Positions 49,245 through 57,044 of a stretch of 64,000 nt of DNA are shown here, piece after piece (the stretch's first letter is position 1; each line of letters opens with the position of its first letter). The stretch is taken from NCBI GenBank assembly GCA_045039925.1, contig CP108400.1:2418001-2482000 (forward strand). The letters are read 5' to 3'. The translations under genes and the position numbers were made by a program. Under the pieces are notes generated by a model. That model was not told where the DNA came from and searched no databases. It saw only the letters and a program-made list of their open reading frames with translations. The DNA comes from Yinghuangia sp045039925. Lineage in GTDB: Bacteria > Actinomycetota > Actinomycetes > Streptomycetales > Streptomycetaceae.

Positions 49245-49593
49245 ATGAATCGAATCGCCGGCGGGGTGGCTTCGTGGGAGAGCCTGTCCACCTCCTTCGT
49301 GGACTCCGACCGCGCCGGCAACCCGGTGGCTAGCCGGTACGCGGATCCTGGACGCAGTTGGGCGCGGGAGGGCGGTCCGCCGACGACGTCCCGGTCTTCC
49401 TCGACCAGGCGGGACGCACCCGGCCCTGGAGCGGCACGTCCGCCGGTTCTCCGACGAGATCCTGGCCGAGCACCCCGGCGAGCACGAAGCCGACGTGTTC
49501 ATGCGCTGGCTGACGGACAATCAGCTCGACCTTGGGCTCGCCGTCATCGGCCTGTTCAACGACCTCGTGGTCTTCGGGGGCAACTCCGGCTGA
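49245..49593 (+). pseudogene. possible frameshifted gene remnant
   Basis: Coding-like codon use jumps between frames in this stretch. VASWESLSTSFVDSDRAGN (frame of position 49251) is followed by SADDVPVFLDQAGRT in a second frame near 49376-49420. A third frame then reads HVRRFSDEILAEHPGEHE and continues to FNDLVVFGGNSG with a stop at 49591-49593. No single frame gives an intact protein with a ribosome site. It may be a decayed gene or two sequencing frameshifts; no family was recognised. Confidence 0.3.
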
Positions 49594-49598
49594 CGGCA

Positions 49599-49633
49599 CC
49601 ACATGCCGACGGCACGCCTCCGTCGGCATGTGG
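49599..49633. terminator. perfect 14-bp hairpin overlapping a start codon
   Basis: CCACATGCCGACGG (49599-49612), a 7-nt loop and CCGTCGGCATGTGG (49620-49633). It follows the stop of the putative remnant, so it looks like a terminator. However, its right arm contains the ATG (49628) of the next gene, so it could instead limit translation of that gene. Confidence 0.6.
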
Positions 49634-50113
49634 TGGACTCTGCGCGTGGATGCCGTCTTCGGAAGTCTCATCGCGGTGCTGGGCACGCTGTTCGGTTCGA
49701 TCAGCACATACGTCTTCCAGCGCAAGGCCACCGAGCGGGCCGCGGCGGAGGCGCGCCTCGAACGGCTGCGGCAGGAACGCCTCACCGCGTACGGCGCGTT
49801 CGCCGGGGCGGTCACCGACCTCAAGCGCGGAGCGGTGTCGCAGTGGTACCGCCGCAAGGAGGACAATGGCGGCCCCGCGCACCTGGCGGCGATCGCCGAG
49901 TCCGACCGGCTCGCCGCCGCGGTGGAGGCCGCGGTGTTCCGCATGCACATGGTGTCGGACACGGAGGGCCTGCACGATCTCGCGGATGCCGCCTACGCGT
50001 CGGCGCGCCAAACGCGGCGCGCCGACGACGAGGCCGATCTCCGGGAGCGGGAAGGGCGGTTCGAGGCCCGGATGAAGGAGTTCATCGCAGCCACGGCGGC
50101 AAGTCTGCGCTGA
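49628..50113 (+). CDS. small membrane-anchored hypothetical protein
   Basis: A 161-residue protein with one N-terminal membrane segment (AVFGSLIAVLGTLFGSISTYVF) followed by a cytoplasmic, charged, helical region (RKATERAAAEARLERLRQERL, REREGRFEARMKEFIAATAASL) with coiled-coil character. I do not recognise it beyond a common Streptomyces hypothetical. The start is uncertain: ATG 49628 lies in a hairpin arm, and the GTG at 49646 would give VDAVFGSL. No ribosome site supports either. Confidence 0.68.
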   Translation: MWWTLRVDAVFGSLIAVLGTLFGSISTYVFQRKATERAAAEARLERLRQERLTAYGAFAGAVTDLKRGAVSQWYRRKEDNGGPAHLAAIAESDRLAAAVEAAVFRMHMVSDTEGLHDLADAAYASARQTRRADDEADLREREGRFEARMKEFIAATAASLR

Positions 50114-50148
50114 GGGCGCCCCGCACACCGGCCCGCGTCACGCCGTGG

Positions 50149-50182
50149 ACCGGTGTCACGACGGGACCGGTGTCACGACGGG
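50149..50182. repeat. perfect 17-bp tandem duplication
   Basis: ACCGGTGTCACGACGGG is present twice head to tail (50149-50165 and 50166-50182) in the short gap between two convergent genes. Confidence 0.85.
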
Positions 50183-50206
50183 GCCCCGCGTCACGCGGGA
50201 ACCGCG

Positions 50207-50680
50207 CTACGCCGGGGCCTGCGGCATGCCGCCGGGCAGCGGGTCCACACGCAGCCGGACGAGCCGGGTCAGCGCGATGCGCCATTCGCCGTTCTGCCGC
50301 CGATATTCGTCGTGGTAGTGGCCGTAGCCCTTGAGGCCCTGCGGATCCCCCTCGCCGTCGTGCGGGAACTCGACGTAGTCGTACATGGCCCAAATGCCCT
50401 GCGCGTGGCCGTCGTCGGCGAAGGTGATCTCGGGCATGTGCCCGTGGTGCACGGTCCGCACGGAGGCGAGGACGCCCGACATGAACGCCGCTATCGCGTC
50501 CCCGCCGTCCGTGACGAACCCGTCGATGTCCATCCGCGCGTCGTCGGTGAACACCTCGCGCAGCGCCTTCCAGTCCTTGGTGTCCATCAGACGGAAGTAG
50601 CGGGCCTTGAGCGTCCTGATCTCCTCGAGATCGAGCAGTCGGGCCAAGGCGGCCTGTCCGGGGGCGGCGGAGTCGGGCAT
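50207..50680 (-). CDS. SnoaL-like/NTF2-fold protein
   Basis: A 157-residue cone-shaped-fold protein. It starts with helix ALARLLDLEEIRTLKARYFRLMDTKDWKALREVFTDDARMDI, the standard SnoaL_4 pattern. HHGHMPEITFADDGHAQGIWAMYDYVEF supplies polar pocket residues, and YHDEYRRQNGEWRIALTRLVRLR follows. Family members include scytalone dehydratase-like and steroid isomerase-like enzymes as well as ring hydroxylase subunits. ATG 50680 with GAGGAG 6 nt upstream. Substrate unknown. Confidence 0.9.
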   Translation of the reverse strand: MPDSAAPGQAALARLLDLEEIRTLKARYFRLMDTKDWKALREVFTDDARMDIDGFVTDGGDAIAAFMSGVLASVRTVHHGHMPEITFADDGHAQGIWAMYDYVEFPHDGEGDPQGLKGYGHYHDEYRRQNGEWRIALTRLVRLRVDPLPGGMPQAPA

Positions 50681-50777
50681 CGCGTTCTCCTCGGTGGTAC
50701 GGGCGTACGCGATCGGCCGAGCCGCCGCGCGGGCGGGGCCACCCTAGTGCGGCGACCACAAAGGTTCACCGCAATGG

Positions 50778-52316
50778 TCACCAACGATCAAGCTCTGAAC
50801 CCCCGTCGGCCGACCGGGTGCCGGTCAGGAGTGCCGCGGCCGTCGCGGCGGCCAGCATGATGCCCACGGAGACCAGGAGTGCGGCGCCGAAGCCGTGGAC
50901 CGTGCCGTCCGCGACGTCCGCTCCCCCGTGCGAACTCAGGTACGCGGCCGCCGATGTGGTGGCCACGGTGTTGAAGAGCGCCGTGCCCACCGCACCGCCG
51001 ACCTGCTGCGCCGCGTTGAAGGTGGCGGACGCCGTCCCCATGTCGGCGAATCCGACGCCCGCGGTCGCCAGGCTCGTCGCCGAGGTGAGCACGACGCCGA
51101 GTCCGGTGCCGATGAGCAGTTGCGCGGGCACCAGGTATCCCGCCATGACGTGGCCGCTGTCGGCGCTCAGCCGCGAGAGCAGCAGCAGTCCCGCCGCCAT
51201 CACCAGCAGGCCCGGGACCATCAGCGTGCGGGGCGCTACCCGGGTCAGCAGGCGCGCGGCCAGCAGCAGGGAGCCGACCAGGCTGCCCGCCACGAGGACC
51301 ATGATGGTGAGCCCGGCCTCCACCGGCGAATAGCCGAGGATGGTCTGGGTGTAGTAGCTGAGGAAGAGGAAGCACCCGAACAGCGAGGCCATCATCAGCC
51401 CGCTGATGAGGAAGGCGCCGCCGCGGGCCCGGTGCCGGACCACGCGCATCGGCAGCAGCGGATCGCGCGTCCGCGACTCGACGGCCGCGAAGACGGCGAT
51501 CAGCAGCGCGCCGCCCGCCAGCAGCGCGATCACGAACGGGTCGTCCCAGCCCCGCGGTTCCGCCTCGGTGAGGCCGTAGACGAGGGCCGCGACACCGAGC
51601 GCGCTGAGCAGCGCCCCCGGCACGTCGAGGCGGCCGGTGTCCGTCCGCGGCCGGTCCCGGTGCAGGTACGGGACGCCGAGCAGCGCGACCACGGCGATCG
51701 GGATGTTGACCCACAGGCACCAGCGCCAGTCCAGGTACTCGGTGAGCAGGCCGCCGGCCAGCAGGCCCACCCCGGAGCCCGCCGCGCCCATCGCACCGAA
51801 CACGCCGAACGCCCGGCCCCGGTCCCGGGGATCGGTGAACGTCAGGGTGAGCAGCGACAATGCCGCCGGGGCCATGGCCGCCGCGAAGAGCCCTTGCAGC
51901 GCGCGGGCCGCGAACAGCGTGCCCGCCCCGGTCGCGGCGCCGCCGAGGGCGGAGGCGGCCGCGAAGCCGACCAGGCTCACCACGAACGTGCGGCGGTGTC
52001 CGACCATGCCGCTGATCCGGCCGCCCAGCAGCAGGGTGCCGCCGAAGGCGAGGACGTACGCGGTGACCGCCCACTGCCGGTCGGCGTCCGACATGCCCAG
52101 GTCGCCCTGCATGGACGGCAGCGCGATGTTCACGATCGTGCCGTCCAGCACCAGCATCAGCTGGGCGAGGGTGATGACCGGCAGCGCCCACCAGCGCAGG
52201 GCGTCCTGGCGGCGGTCCGGTGCACCGGGTCCGCCCCCGGCCGGCGGCCCCACCGCCTTCGTCGCCGTGCCCGCGTCCGCGCCGCTGTCGAGGTCCCGCA
52301 ATTCCCGTTCGTGCAT
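50778..52316 (-). CDS. MFS transporter, DHA2 drug-exporter type
   Basis: A 512-residue exporter with about 14 helices. It has LMLVLDGTIVNIALPSMQGDLG in helix 1 (the DHA2 D-x-T-IVNVALP motif), GGRISGMVGHRRTFV as motif A and GAAGSGVGLLAGGLL as motif C. It is a likely proton antiporter for toxic compounds. Start: ATG 52316 with GGGCGGG near it. It faces a TetR gene across a perfect 26-bp palindrome 23 bp upstream of the start, so it is probably repressed until its substrate binds TetR. Confidence 0.93.
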   Translation of the reverse strand: MHERELRDLDSGADAGTATKAVGPPAGGGPGAPDRRQDALRWWALPVITLAQLMLVLDGTIVNIALPSMQGDLGMSDADRQWAVTAYVLAFGGTLLLGGRISGMVGHRRTFVVSLVGFAAASALGGAATGAGTLFAARALQGLFAAAMAPAALSLLTLTFTDPRDRGRAFGVFGAMGAAGSGVGLLAGGLLTEYLDWRWCLWVNIPIAVVALLGVPYLHRDRPRTDTGRLDVPGALLSALGVAALVYGLTEAEPRGWDDPFVIALLAGGALLIAVFAAVESRTRDPLLPMRVVRHRARGGAFLISGLMMASLFGCFLFLSYYTQTILGYSPVEAGLTIMVLVAGSLVGSLLLAARLLTRVAPRTLMVPGLLVMAAGLLLLSRLSADSGHVMAGYLVPAQLLIGTGLGVVLTSATSLATAGVGFADMGTASATFNAAQQVGGAVGTALFNTVATTSAAAYLSSHGGADVADGTVHGFGAALLVSVGIMLAAATAAALLTGTRSADGGSELDRW

Positions 52317-52338
52317 GGCCCGCCCATCGCTCGCTCGT

Positions 52339-52364
52339 ACGTTGTACCGGTACCGGTACAACGT
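52339..52364. promoter_or_regulatory. perfect 26-bp palindromic operator
   Basis: The half-site ACGTTGTACCGGT (52339-52351) is followed directly by its exact inverse complement (52352-52364), with no spacer. It is AT-richer at the edges, typical of TetR operators that overlap a promoter. It lies between the divergent MFS and TetR genes. Confidence 0.82.
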
Positions 52365-52506
52365 TCTAGTGCGGCGAGCATACTAGGCTCGCGGCCACGG
52401 TCGGGGCGAGGAGGCGAAGGCCATCAACGGCGGACAACCTGGCGCCAGGAGTCAGGCAGCGGCAGGTGGAGGCAGCGCCGGCAAGGGCGGGACGGGCAAG
52501 CGCAGC

Positions 52507-53172
52507 GTGTGGCTGCGGACCCCCCGCGTCTCGCGCGAGGGCCCGCCGCTGACCCAGGCGCGCATCGTCGAGGAGGCCGTGGCGCTGCTCGACGAGCAGG
52601 GCATCGACGGCCTGACGATGCGTCGGCTGGCCGAACGGCTCGGCTCGGGCGTGACCACGCTCTACTGGCACGTCGACACCAAGGACGACGTCGTCGACCT
52701 CGCGCTCGACGCGGTCTTCGCGCACATGCCGGCGCCGACCGGGGCACCGGATCCGGCCCGCTGGCGCGAGGACATCGCGGACCTGCTGCACGACTGGCGG
52801 GCCGCGATGCTGCGGCACCCCTGGTCCGCCGCGCTGCTCCAGCGCCCCACCCTGGGCCCGAACCTCCTGGCCCGGATGGAGTTCCTCCAGGCGACGCTGG
52901 TCGCCACCGGCCTCTCCGGGGCGCGCCTGACGGCGGCGACGTGGACGCTCTACAACTACGTCATGGGCGCCACCGTGGCACGCGCCAGCCACGACCTGTC
53001 CGACGAGGACCGCGAGGCGGCCCAGCGGCGCCTGCACGAACTACGCGACCGCTACCCCACGCTCAGCGCCCACGAGTACATGCTCAAGGACGACTGGGAG
53101 GCCGCGTTCACCGCCGGTCTCGGGTACATCCTGAACGGCATCGCCGCCGACACCGGGCCCGCCGCGCGCTGA
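52507..53172 (+). CDS. TetR-family regulator
   Basis: A 221-residue repressor. The HTH runs from SREGPPLTQARIVEEAVALLDEQG to GLTMRRLAERLGSGVTTLYWHVDTKDDV; the C-terminal domain is of the TetR class-C type (LLHDWRAAMLRHPWSAALL, TWTLYNYVMGATVARAS). The only standard start in frame is the GTG at 52507, which has a weak ribosome site. A strong GAGGAGG (52408-52414) lies 8 nt before an in-frame ATC codon at 52423, which would add 28 Gly/Ala-rich residues; this is noted as an unusual alternative. It probably controls the divergent MFS exporter. Confidence 0.9.
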   Translation: MWLRTPRVSREGPPLTQARIVEEAVALLDEQGIDGLTMRRLAERLGSGVTTLYWHVDTKDDVVDLALDAVFAHMPAPTGAPDPARWREDIADLLHDWRAAMLRHPWSAALLQRPTLGPNLLARMEFLQATLVATGLSGARLTAATWTLYNYVMGATVARASHDLSDEDREAAQRRLHELRDRYPTLSAHEYMLKDDWEAAFTAGLGYILNGIAADTGPAAR

Positions 53173-53287
53173 AGTGGCGTACGAGCGCCCGGTCGTCGCG
53201 GAATGCCGGGCGGACTGCCGCGCGGGCCGCCACGCGGCGCGTTCCGCGTTCGCGCCGGTGTCGTGCGCGGTCGATAGGTTTGGCGGC

Positions 53288-53884
53288 ATGAGCCTTTCAC
53301 TGTCGTTGTTTCTTGCCGACCCCGAAGTCACGCGCGCCGTCGTGGGATCGGGTGACGTCCGCGTGCGCCGCGCCATCGGCGGACGGTTCAAGCAGGAGAT
53401 GGCGCGCGACGACGACTACTTCTCGTCCGAGATCGAGTCCGGGGCACCGACGCGGTACGCGGCTCTGACCGCGGTGGTCGACGGCGGGCCGTTCGCCACG
53501 GGCCACGGGTTCCAGTACGGGTACGCGTACCGCATGATCTGCGCGTTCCACGGCCGCCGGTTGTGGGGCAACATGTTCTCCCCCTTCAAGTTCGCGTGGC
53601 TGGAGCACGTGGACAAGGGCCTCAAGTCGGTCGGGATCGACGCGGTCGAGGTCTCCGAGTTCGGCTACGGCCTTCCCGACCCGCTGCCGTCCACCGACCT
53701 GCCGGGGCACGGGGTCTGGACGCCCGGGCAGTGCGCCGCCGCGCTCACGCAGTACGAGGCCGTGACCGACGAGCAGTGGGCCGACCTCGACAGCGAAGTG
53801 CGCGAGGCGATCGAGGAGATCGGGGGCTGGCTGCGCGAGGCGCGGGCGAACCCCGGCCGCGGGGTCGTGGGCTTCCTGTCCTGA
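53288..53884 (+). CDS. conserved hypothetical protein (DUF7691-like)
   Basis: A 198-residue soluble protein starting MSLSLSLFLADPEVTRAVVGSGD, a pattern I associate with a conserved Streptomyces family of unknown function. Further landmarks are HGFQYGYAYRMICAFHGRRL, SPFKFAWLEHVDKGLKSVGI and a C-terminal helix EVREAIEEIGGWLREARANPGRGVVGFLS. No catalytic motif or membrane segment. ATG 53288 is chosen because it begins the conserved part. It converges with the DUF3592 gene (19-bp gap). Confidence 0.72.
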   Translation: MSLSLSLFLADPEVTRAVVGSGDVRVRRAIGGRFKQEMARDDDYFSSEIESGAPTRYAALTAVVDGGPFATGHGFQYGYAYRMICAFHGRRLWGNMFSPFKFAWLEHVDKGLKSVGIDAVEVSEFGYGLPDPLPSTDLPGHGVWTPGQCAAALTQYEAVTDEQWADLDSEVREAIEEIGGWLREARANPGRGVVGFLS

Positions 53885-53903
53885 TCCGCGCGGACGGACC
53901 GCG

Positions 53904-54587
53904 TCAGCCGCGGGCCGAAATGCGTCGGTGGCGCCTCCGCGTGGTGATCGCGTGCCCGGTCGTGGAGGCCACACGCAGGGCGATGGCGCCGCCGACGAGA
54001 ACGCACGTCCACACGATGTCCGGCGAACTGTCCACTCCGGAAACCGGGCGCGGGGCCACGTTCTTGGCCGGGTCGTACGCCACCAGGACCGATGCGCCCA
54101 CGTCCGCCGCGCGGGAGCGCAGGGTCATCTCGCCGGGCCCGCCGCCGGGGCAGTCGAGGCGGTGGTCGTAGTACGTCGTGCTGGTGGTGGACGTATAGCC
54201 GCTGGCGTCGGTGGTGGTCGACGTCTCCACGCGCGTGTCGATGTCCCGGACCACGCAATTGGCCTCCTTGCCCCGCTGCTCCAACGTGTACTCGTCGACG
54301 GCGTCCGCGACGAAGAAGAAGGCCGCGGCGATGATCGGTGCGACGGAAAGGGCCGCCAGGTGAAAGAAGTTGTCCCGTCGGCGCATGGCGATGACGACGG
54401 CGGCCAATCCCGCGAAGGCGACCAGGAACTTGACTCCGCCGTTCGCCGCGAACAGCGCGACGGCGACCACGACCCCGATGGCGAGCAGCGGGATCACGAA
54501 TGCCTGGACGAGGCCCAGGAGCAGGTTCCTGCGCCATGCCGCACGCCACCTGTCCTCGGGCAACTCCCCTGAGAAGTGCACCATCAC
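53904..54587 (-). CDS. DUF3592-like membrane protein
   Basis: A 227-residue integral membrane protein. Hydrophobic segments lie near residues 25-48, 54-68, 78-93 and 188-208. An extracytoplasmic domain of about 85 residues (EQRGKEANCVVRDIDTR, a Thr/Ser-rich hairpin, STTYYDHRLDCPGG, VLVAYDPAKNVAPR) sits between helices 3 and 4, with a Cys pair that could form a disulfide. This resembles DUF3592 proteins, whose function is unknown. GGAG lies 5 nt before the ATG at 54587; the next codon is also ATG. Confidence 0.75.
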   Translation of the reverse strand: MMVHFSGELPEDRWRAAWRRNLLLGLVQAFVIPLLAIGVVVAVALFAANGGVKFLVAFAGLAAVVIAMRRRDNFFHLAALSVAPIIAAAFFFVADAVDEYTLEQRGKEANCVVRDIDTRVETSTTTDASGYTSTTSTTYYDHRLDCPGGGPGEMTLRSRAADVGASVLVAYDPAKNVAPRPVSGVDSSPDIVWTCVLVGGAIALRVASTTGHAITTRRRHRRISARG

Positions 54588-54701
54588 GGCTCCGATCCCC
54601 GGTTCTCCCTCCAGGGGACCGCGACATGCCCGTGTGCGTAAAGTCCCTCACCCGTCGCGCGCGGTGACGTAGCGAACGGGCCGCCGGCAACACGGTACGC
54701 G

Positions 54702-54737
54702 CGGAGCGCCCGCCGTCCGAGGACGGCGGGCGCTCCG
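54702..54737. terminator. strong hairpin terminator after the sigma-factor operon
   Basis: Complementary 17-nt arms (54702-54718 and 54721-54737, core GCGCCCGCCGTCC) flank a GA centre. It lies 24 bp beyond the stop of the gene at 54761. Confidence 0.8.
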
Positions 54738-54760
54738 GGTAGCACCCCGGCGTACCCGGT

Positions 54761-55411
54761 TCAGCGCGCGGGTTCGAGGTCGTCCGCGAGGGCCGGTTCG
54801 GGCAGGTAGATGGGCCCCGGGCTCGGTTCGAGGTGCGGGTCGTGGAGTTCCCGGATCTTGCGCTCGGCCTTTGCGACCAAGGTGCTCGGATCGGCGCCGC
54901 CGGGGAGCCCCGGGACCGGGCACGGCGCGGTCGCGGTGGCGGCCGCCCTCGCCCGCTCGGACCAGATCCAGGCGATCTCGGTGTGCCCGTCCACCATGTG
55001 ATGCAGCGTCAGGCAGCGCATCGACGGGACGTCCTCCGCCCCGGCCGCGAAGTGCCACCAGAACACCGCGCCGTCGCTCCGCCCGGTGAGGTACAGCAGG
55101 CACGCGAAGACCCGGGCGCCGCCCGGATGGTAGTCCGAGATGAAGCCGTGCAGCAGTTCCCCGGAGTCGCGGCTGCGGACGGTTCGCCGGCACAGCGCCT
55201 CGAGGTCCTGCGCGGCGGTGCCGATGCTGTCCGGCTGCACGTCGGGGAGCGGCGCGGCGGCTCCGGCGGGCGGTACGCCGACCGCGTCGGTCAGTTCGTG
55301 CCAGATCGACCGGCTGGCCAGCCGCCGGGTGGCGGCGTCGAGGTCGTATCCGTCGACCGCCGCGTTGAGTTCGCACTTGGCCTTGTAGAGGAGGTCGTCG
55401 AGTCGGGTCAT
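54761..55411 (-). CDS. sigma-factor-linked hypothetical protein
   Basis: A 216-residue soluble protein starting in an ATGA overlap with the sigma-factor stop. Residues 80-150 (SGELLHGFISDYHPGGARVF, LLYLTGRSDGAVFWWHFAAGAED, MRCLTLHHMVDGHTEIAW) resemble helical Sel1/TPR-like repeats that I recall accompanying sigma factors in Streptomyces. No zinc anti-sigma motif or membrane segment is seen, so it is not a classic anti-sigma factor. The tight coupling suggests it works with, or is needed in proportion to, the sigma factor. Confidence 0.72.
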   Translation of the reverse strand: MTRLDDLLYKAKCELNAAVDGYDLDAATRRLASRSIWHELTDAVGVPPAGAAAPLPDVQPDSIGTAAQDLEALCRRTVRSRDSGELLHGFISDYHPGGARVFACLLYLTGRSDGAVFWWHFAAGAEDVPSMRCLTLHHMVDGHTEIAWIWSERARAAATATAPCPVPGLPGGADPSTLVAKAERKIRELHDPHLEPSPGPIYLPEPALADDLEPAR

Positions 55412-55983
55412 GATGATGCGTCCTTGTCGTCGTCATCGACGGCACCGTGCAGGAATTCCGCGGCCAACTTCTTGCGCGCCTCGTGCAGGTGCCCGCGCAC
55501 CGTGGACACCGTGATGCCCAGGCGGTCGGCTATGTCCGCCACCTCGAGGCCCATGAGGGAGCGCAGCACGAGGGAGTCCCGCTGCCGCGGCGGGAGTTCC
55601 CGGATGGCCCGCCACAGGTCGACCATGACCGCGGCGTCGGGGTCGTGGTGCACCACCACGGGAGCGTGCTCGGGATCGCTGAAGTCCGTGGGCAGTTCGC
55701 GGCGGACGCGGGGCCGCCGCCAGTGGTCGGTGATCCGGTTCTGGAGCACCCGGTACGCGTACCGCCGCGGGCTGTCCGCGGGCAGCACGCCGGTCCGCCA
55801 GTTCTCGCGCAGCCGGTCCATCGCGTCGTCGACGATCTCCTCGGCGTCCGCCAGCGAACCGACGCAGCCGAACGTGTACTTCACCATCTCGACGCGGAAC
55901 AGCTCGTGGAACGCCCGGAAGTCGGTGGGAAGCGTGCGCGCGAGGTCGTCGTCGACCATGCGCTTGGGCGTCGGGGTCGTCAT
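55408..55983 (-). CDS. ECF-like RNA polymerase sigma factor
   Basis: A 191-residue sigma-70 family protein with regions 2 and 4 only. Region 2 runs from FRAFHELFRVEMVKYTFGCV to RRYAYRVLQNRITDHWRRP. Region 4 is LWRAIRELPPRQRDSLVLRSLMGLEVADIADRLGITVSTVRGHLHEARKKL, a complete helix-turn-helix for the -35 element. The linker of about 30 residues carries a His-rich patch (VVVHHDP). ATG 55983; the ribosome site is weak. The downstream partner is translationally coupled. Two ferritin-like genes diverge from it and may be targets; this is inference. Confidence 0.9.
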   Translation of the reverse strand: MTTPTPKRMVDDDLARTLPTDFRAFHELFRVEMVKYTFGCVGSLADAEEIVDDAMDRLRENWRTGVLPADSPRRYAYRVLQNRITDHWRRPRVRRELPTDFSDPEHAPVVVHHDPDAAVMVDLWRAIRELPPRQRDSLVLRSLMGLEVADIADRLGITVSTVRGHLHEARKKLAAEFLHGAVDDDDKDASS

Positions 55984-56351
55984 CGCGGACCGCCGTTCGC
56001 GACGGCCGCGCCGGGCGGCAGGGTCAGGGACATACGTGACAAGATGACCTCTTCGTCATCGGTTCTGTCGCACCGGACCGGTCCGCGGCTCGGGGAAAGC
56101 CGGGTCGCCGCCGGGGCGGAGGGCTTCGGTGCCCTCGAACAGACAGACGAGCCGGGCGGCCTCTTCGTCCGATGTCCTTTGGCAAAGACATCCGGAACGT
56201 GATCATCCGGGGATGCCGCCCGGCCTTCCGCCGGGATTCCCCGAACGAGTGATTTTCCGGGATCCACCAAATCTGCACCCATCCGGCGGGGCGGCCCGGC
56301 CGAATCCTCCGCACGTGCCCGCAGTCGGCGGGCAAAACGGAAGGAGCCGTG
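55984..56351. other. divergent intergenic region, sigma factor versus ferritin-like operon
   Basis: A 368-bp gap. It contains the inverted repeat GATGAC (56043-56048) / GTCATC (56055-56060) near the sigma-factor start. A GGAACGT element at 56194-56200 resembles an ECF -35 box, but no convincing -10 follows. No ORF here is supported. Confidence 0.45.
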
Positions 56352-57044
56352 GTGGCAGAGTTCATCGACACCCGGCTGTTGGCGGAACTCACCGAGCAGT
56401 CCGGGGACCTCCACAGTGACGCGACGCGCCTCACGCGCGCCTCGCTCGACGAATCGCGACGTGCGGTGGCGGCGACCGCCGACGACGTCATGGCGCTGCA
56501 GACCGCCGCATCGCTGGAGAACCTCGCGGTGAACGTCTACCGCACCGCCGCGGGACTGCCGTTCATCAAGGACGGCAACCAGGTCGTCATCGCGTTCATC
56601 GAACGCACCACCGCGCAACACGTGGCCCACGCGCAGGCGTTCAACGCGGCCGCGGTCAAGGGCGGCGGCCGGGAGCAGACCGGGCCGGACCCGAAGTACG
56701 CCGCGATCGTGCAGCAGGCGCTCCCCACCATCAAGGGCCCGGCCGACGTGGTCAAGCTCGCGATCACGCTGGAGGACATCGCGGCCCAGACGTACACCAA
56801 GAACGTCGGGCAGGTCTCCGACCCGGCGCTGCGCCGCCTGTTCGGCTCGGTCGCCCCGGTCGAGGCCCAGCACAAGGCGGTCCTGCTCGCGGTCCAGGCG
56901 CTGCTGGCCGGCAACGCCGCCGACCTGATCACGCTGCCGCCGGACGCAGCCAAGCTCCCGGCCGCGGCCGGATCGGTCGGCTTCCCCGACGCGTTCTACC
57001 CGACCAAGGACGCCTCGCCGATCACCGAAGGGGCCGTGAAGTGA
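56352..57044 (+). CDS. ferritin-like domain protein (cytoplasmic)
   Basis: A 230-residue all-helical protein with a ferritin-like four-helix bundle. Glu/His ligand positions occur in LQTAASLENLAVNVYRTAA, FIERTTAQHVAHAQAFNAAA, VKLAITLEDIAAQTYTKNV and SVAPVEAQHKAVLLAVQAL, consistent with a di-iron site. It lacks a signal peptide. The GTG at 56352 has GGAAGGAG 5 nt upstream; the adjacent GTG at 56349 is too close. It overlaps the next gene, a homologous Tat lipoprotein, suggesting an oxidative or iron-handling pair. Confidence 0.87.
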   Translation: MAEFIDTRLLAELTEQSGDLHSDATRLTRASLDESRRAVAATADDVMALQTAASLENLAVNVYRTAAGLPFIKDGNQVVIAFIERTTAQHVAHAQAFNAAAVKGGGREQTGPDPKYAAIVQQALPTIKGPADVVKLAITLEDIAAQTYTKNVGQVSDPALRRLFGSVAPVEAQHKAVLLAVQALLAGNAADLITLPPDAAKLPAAAGSVGFPDAFYPTKDASPITEGAVK

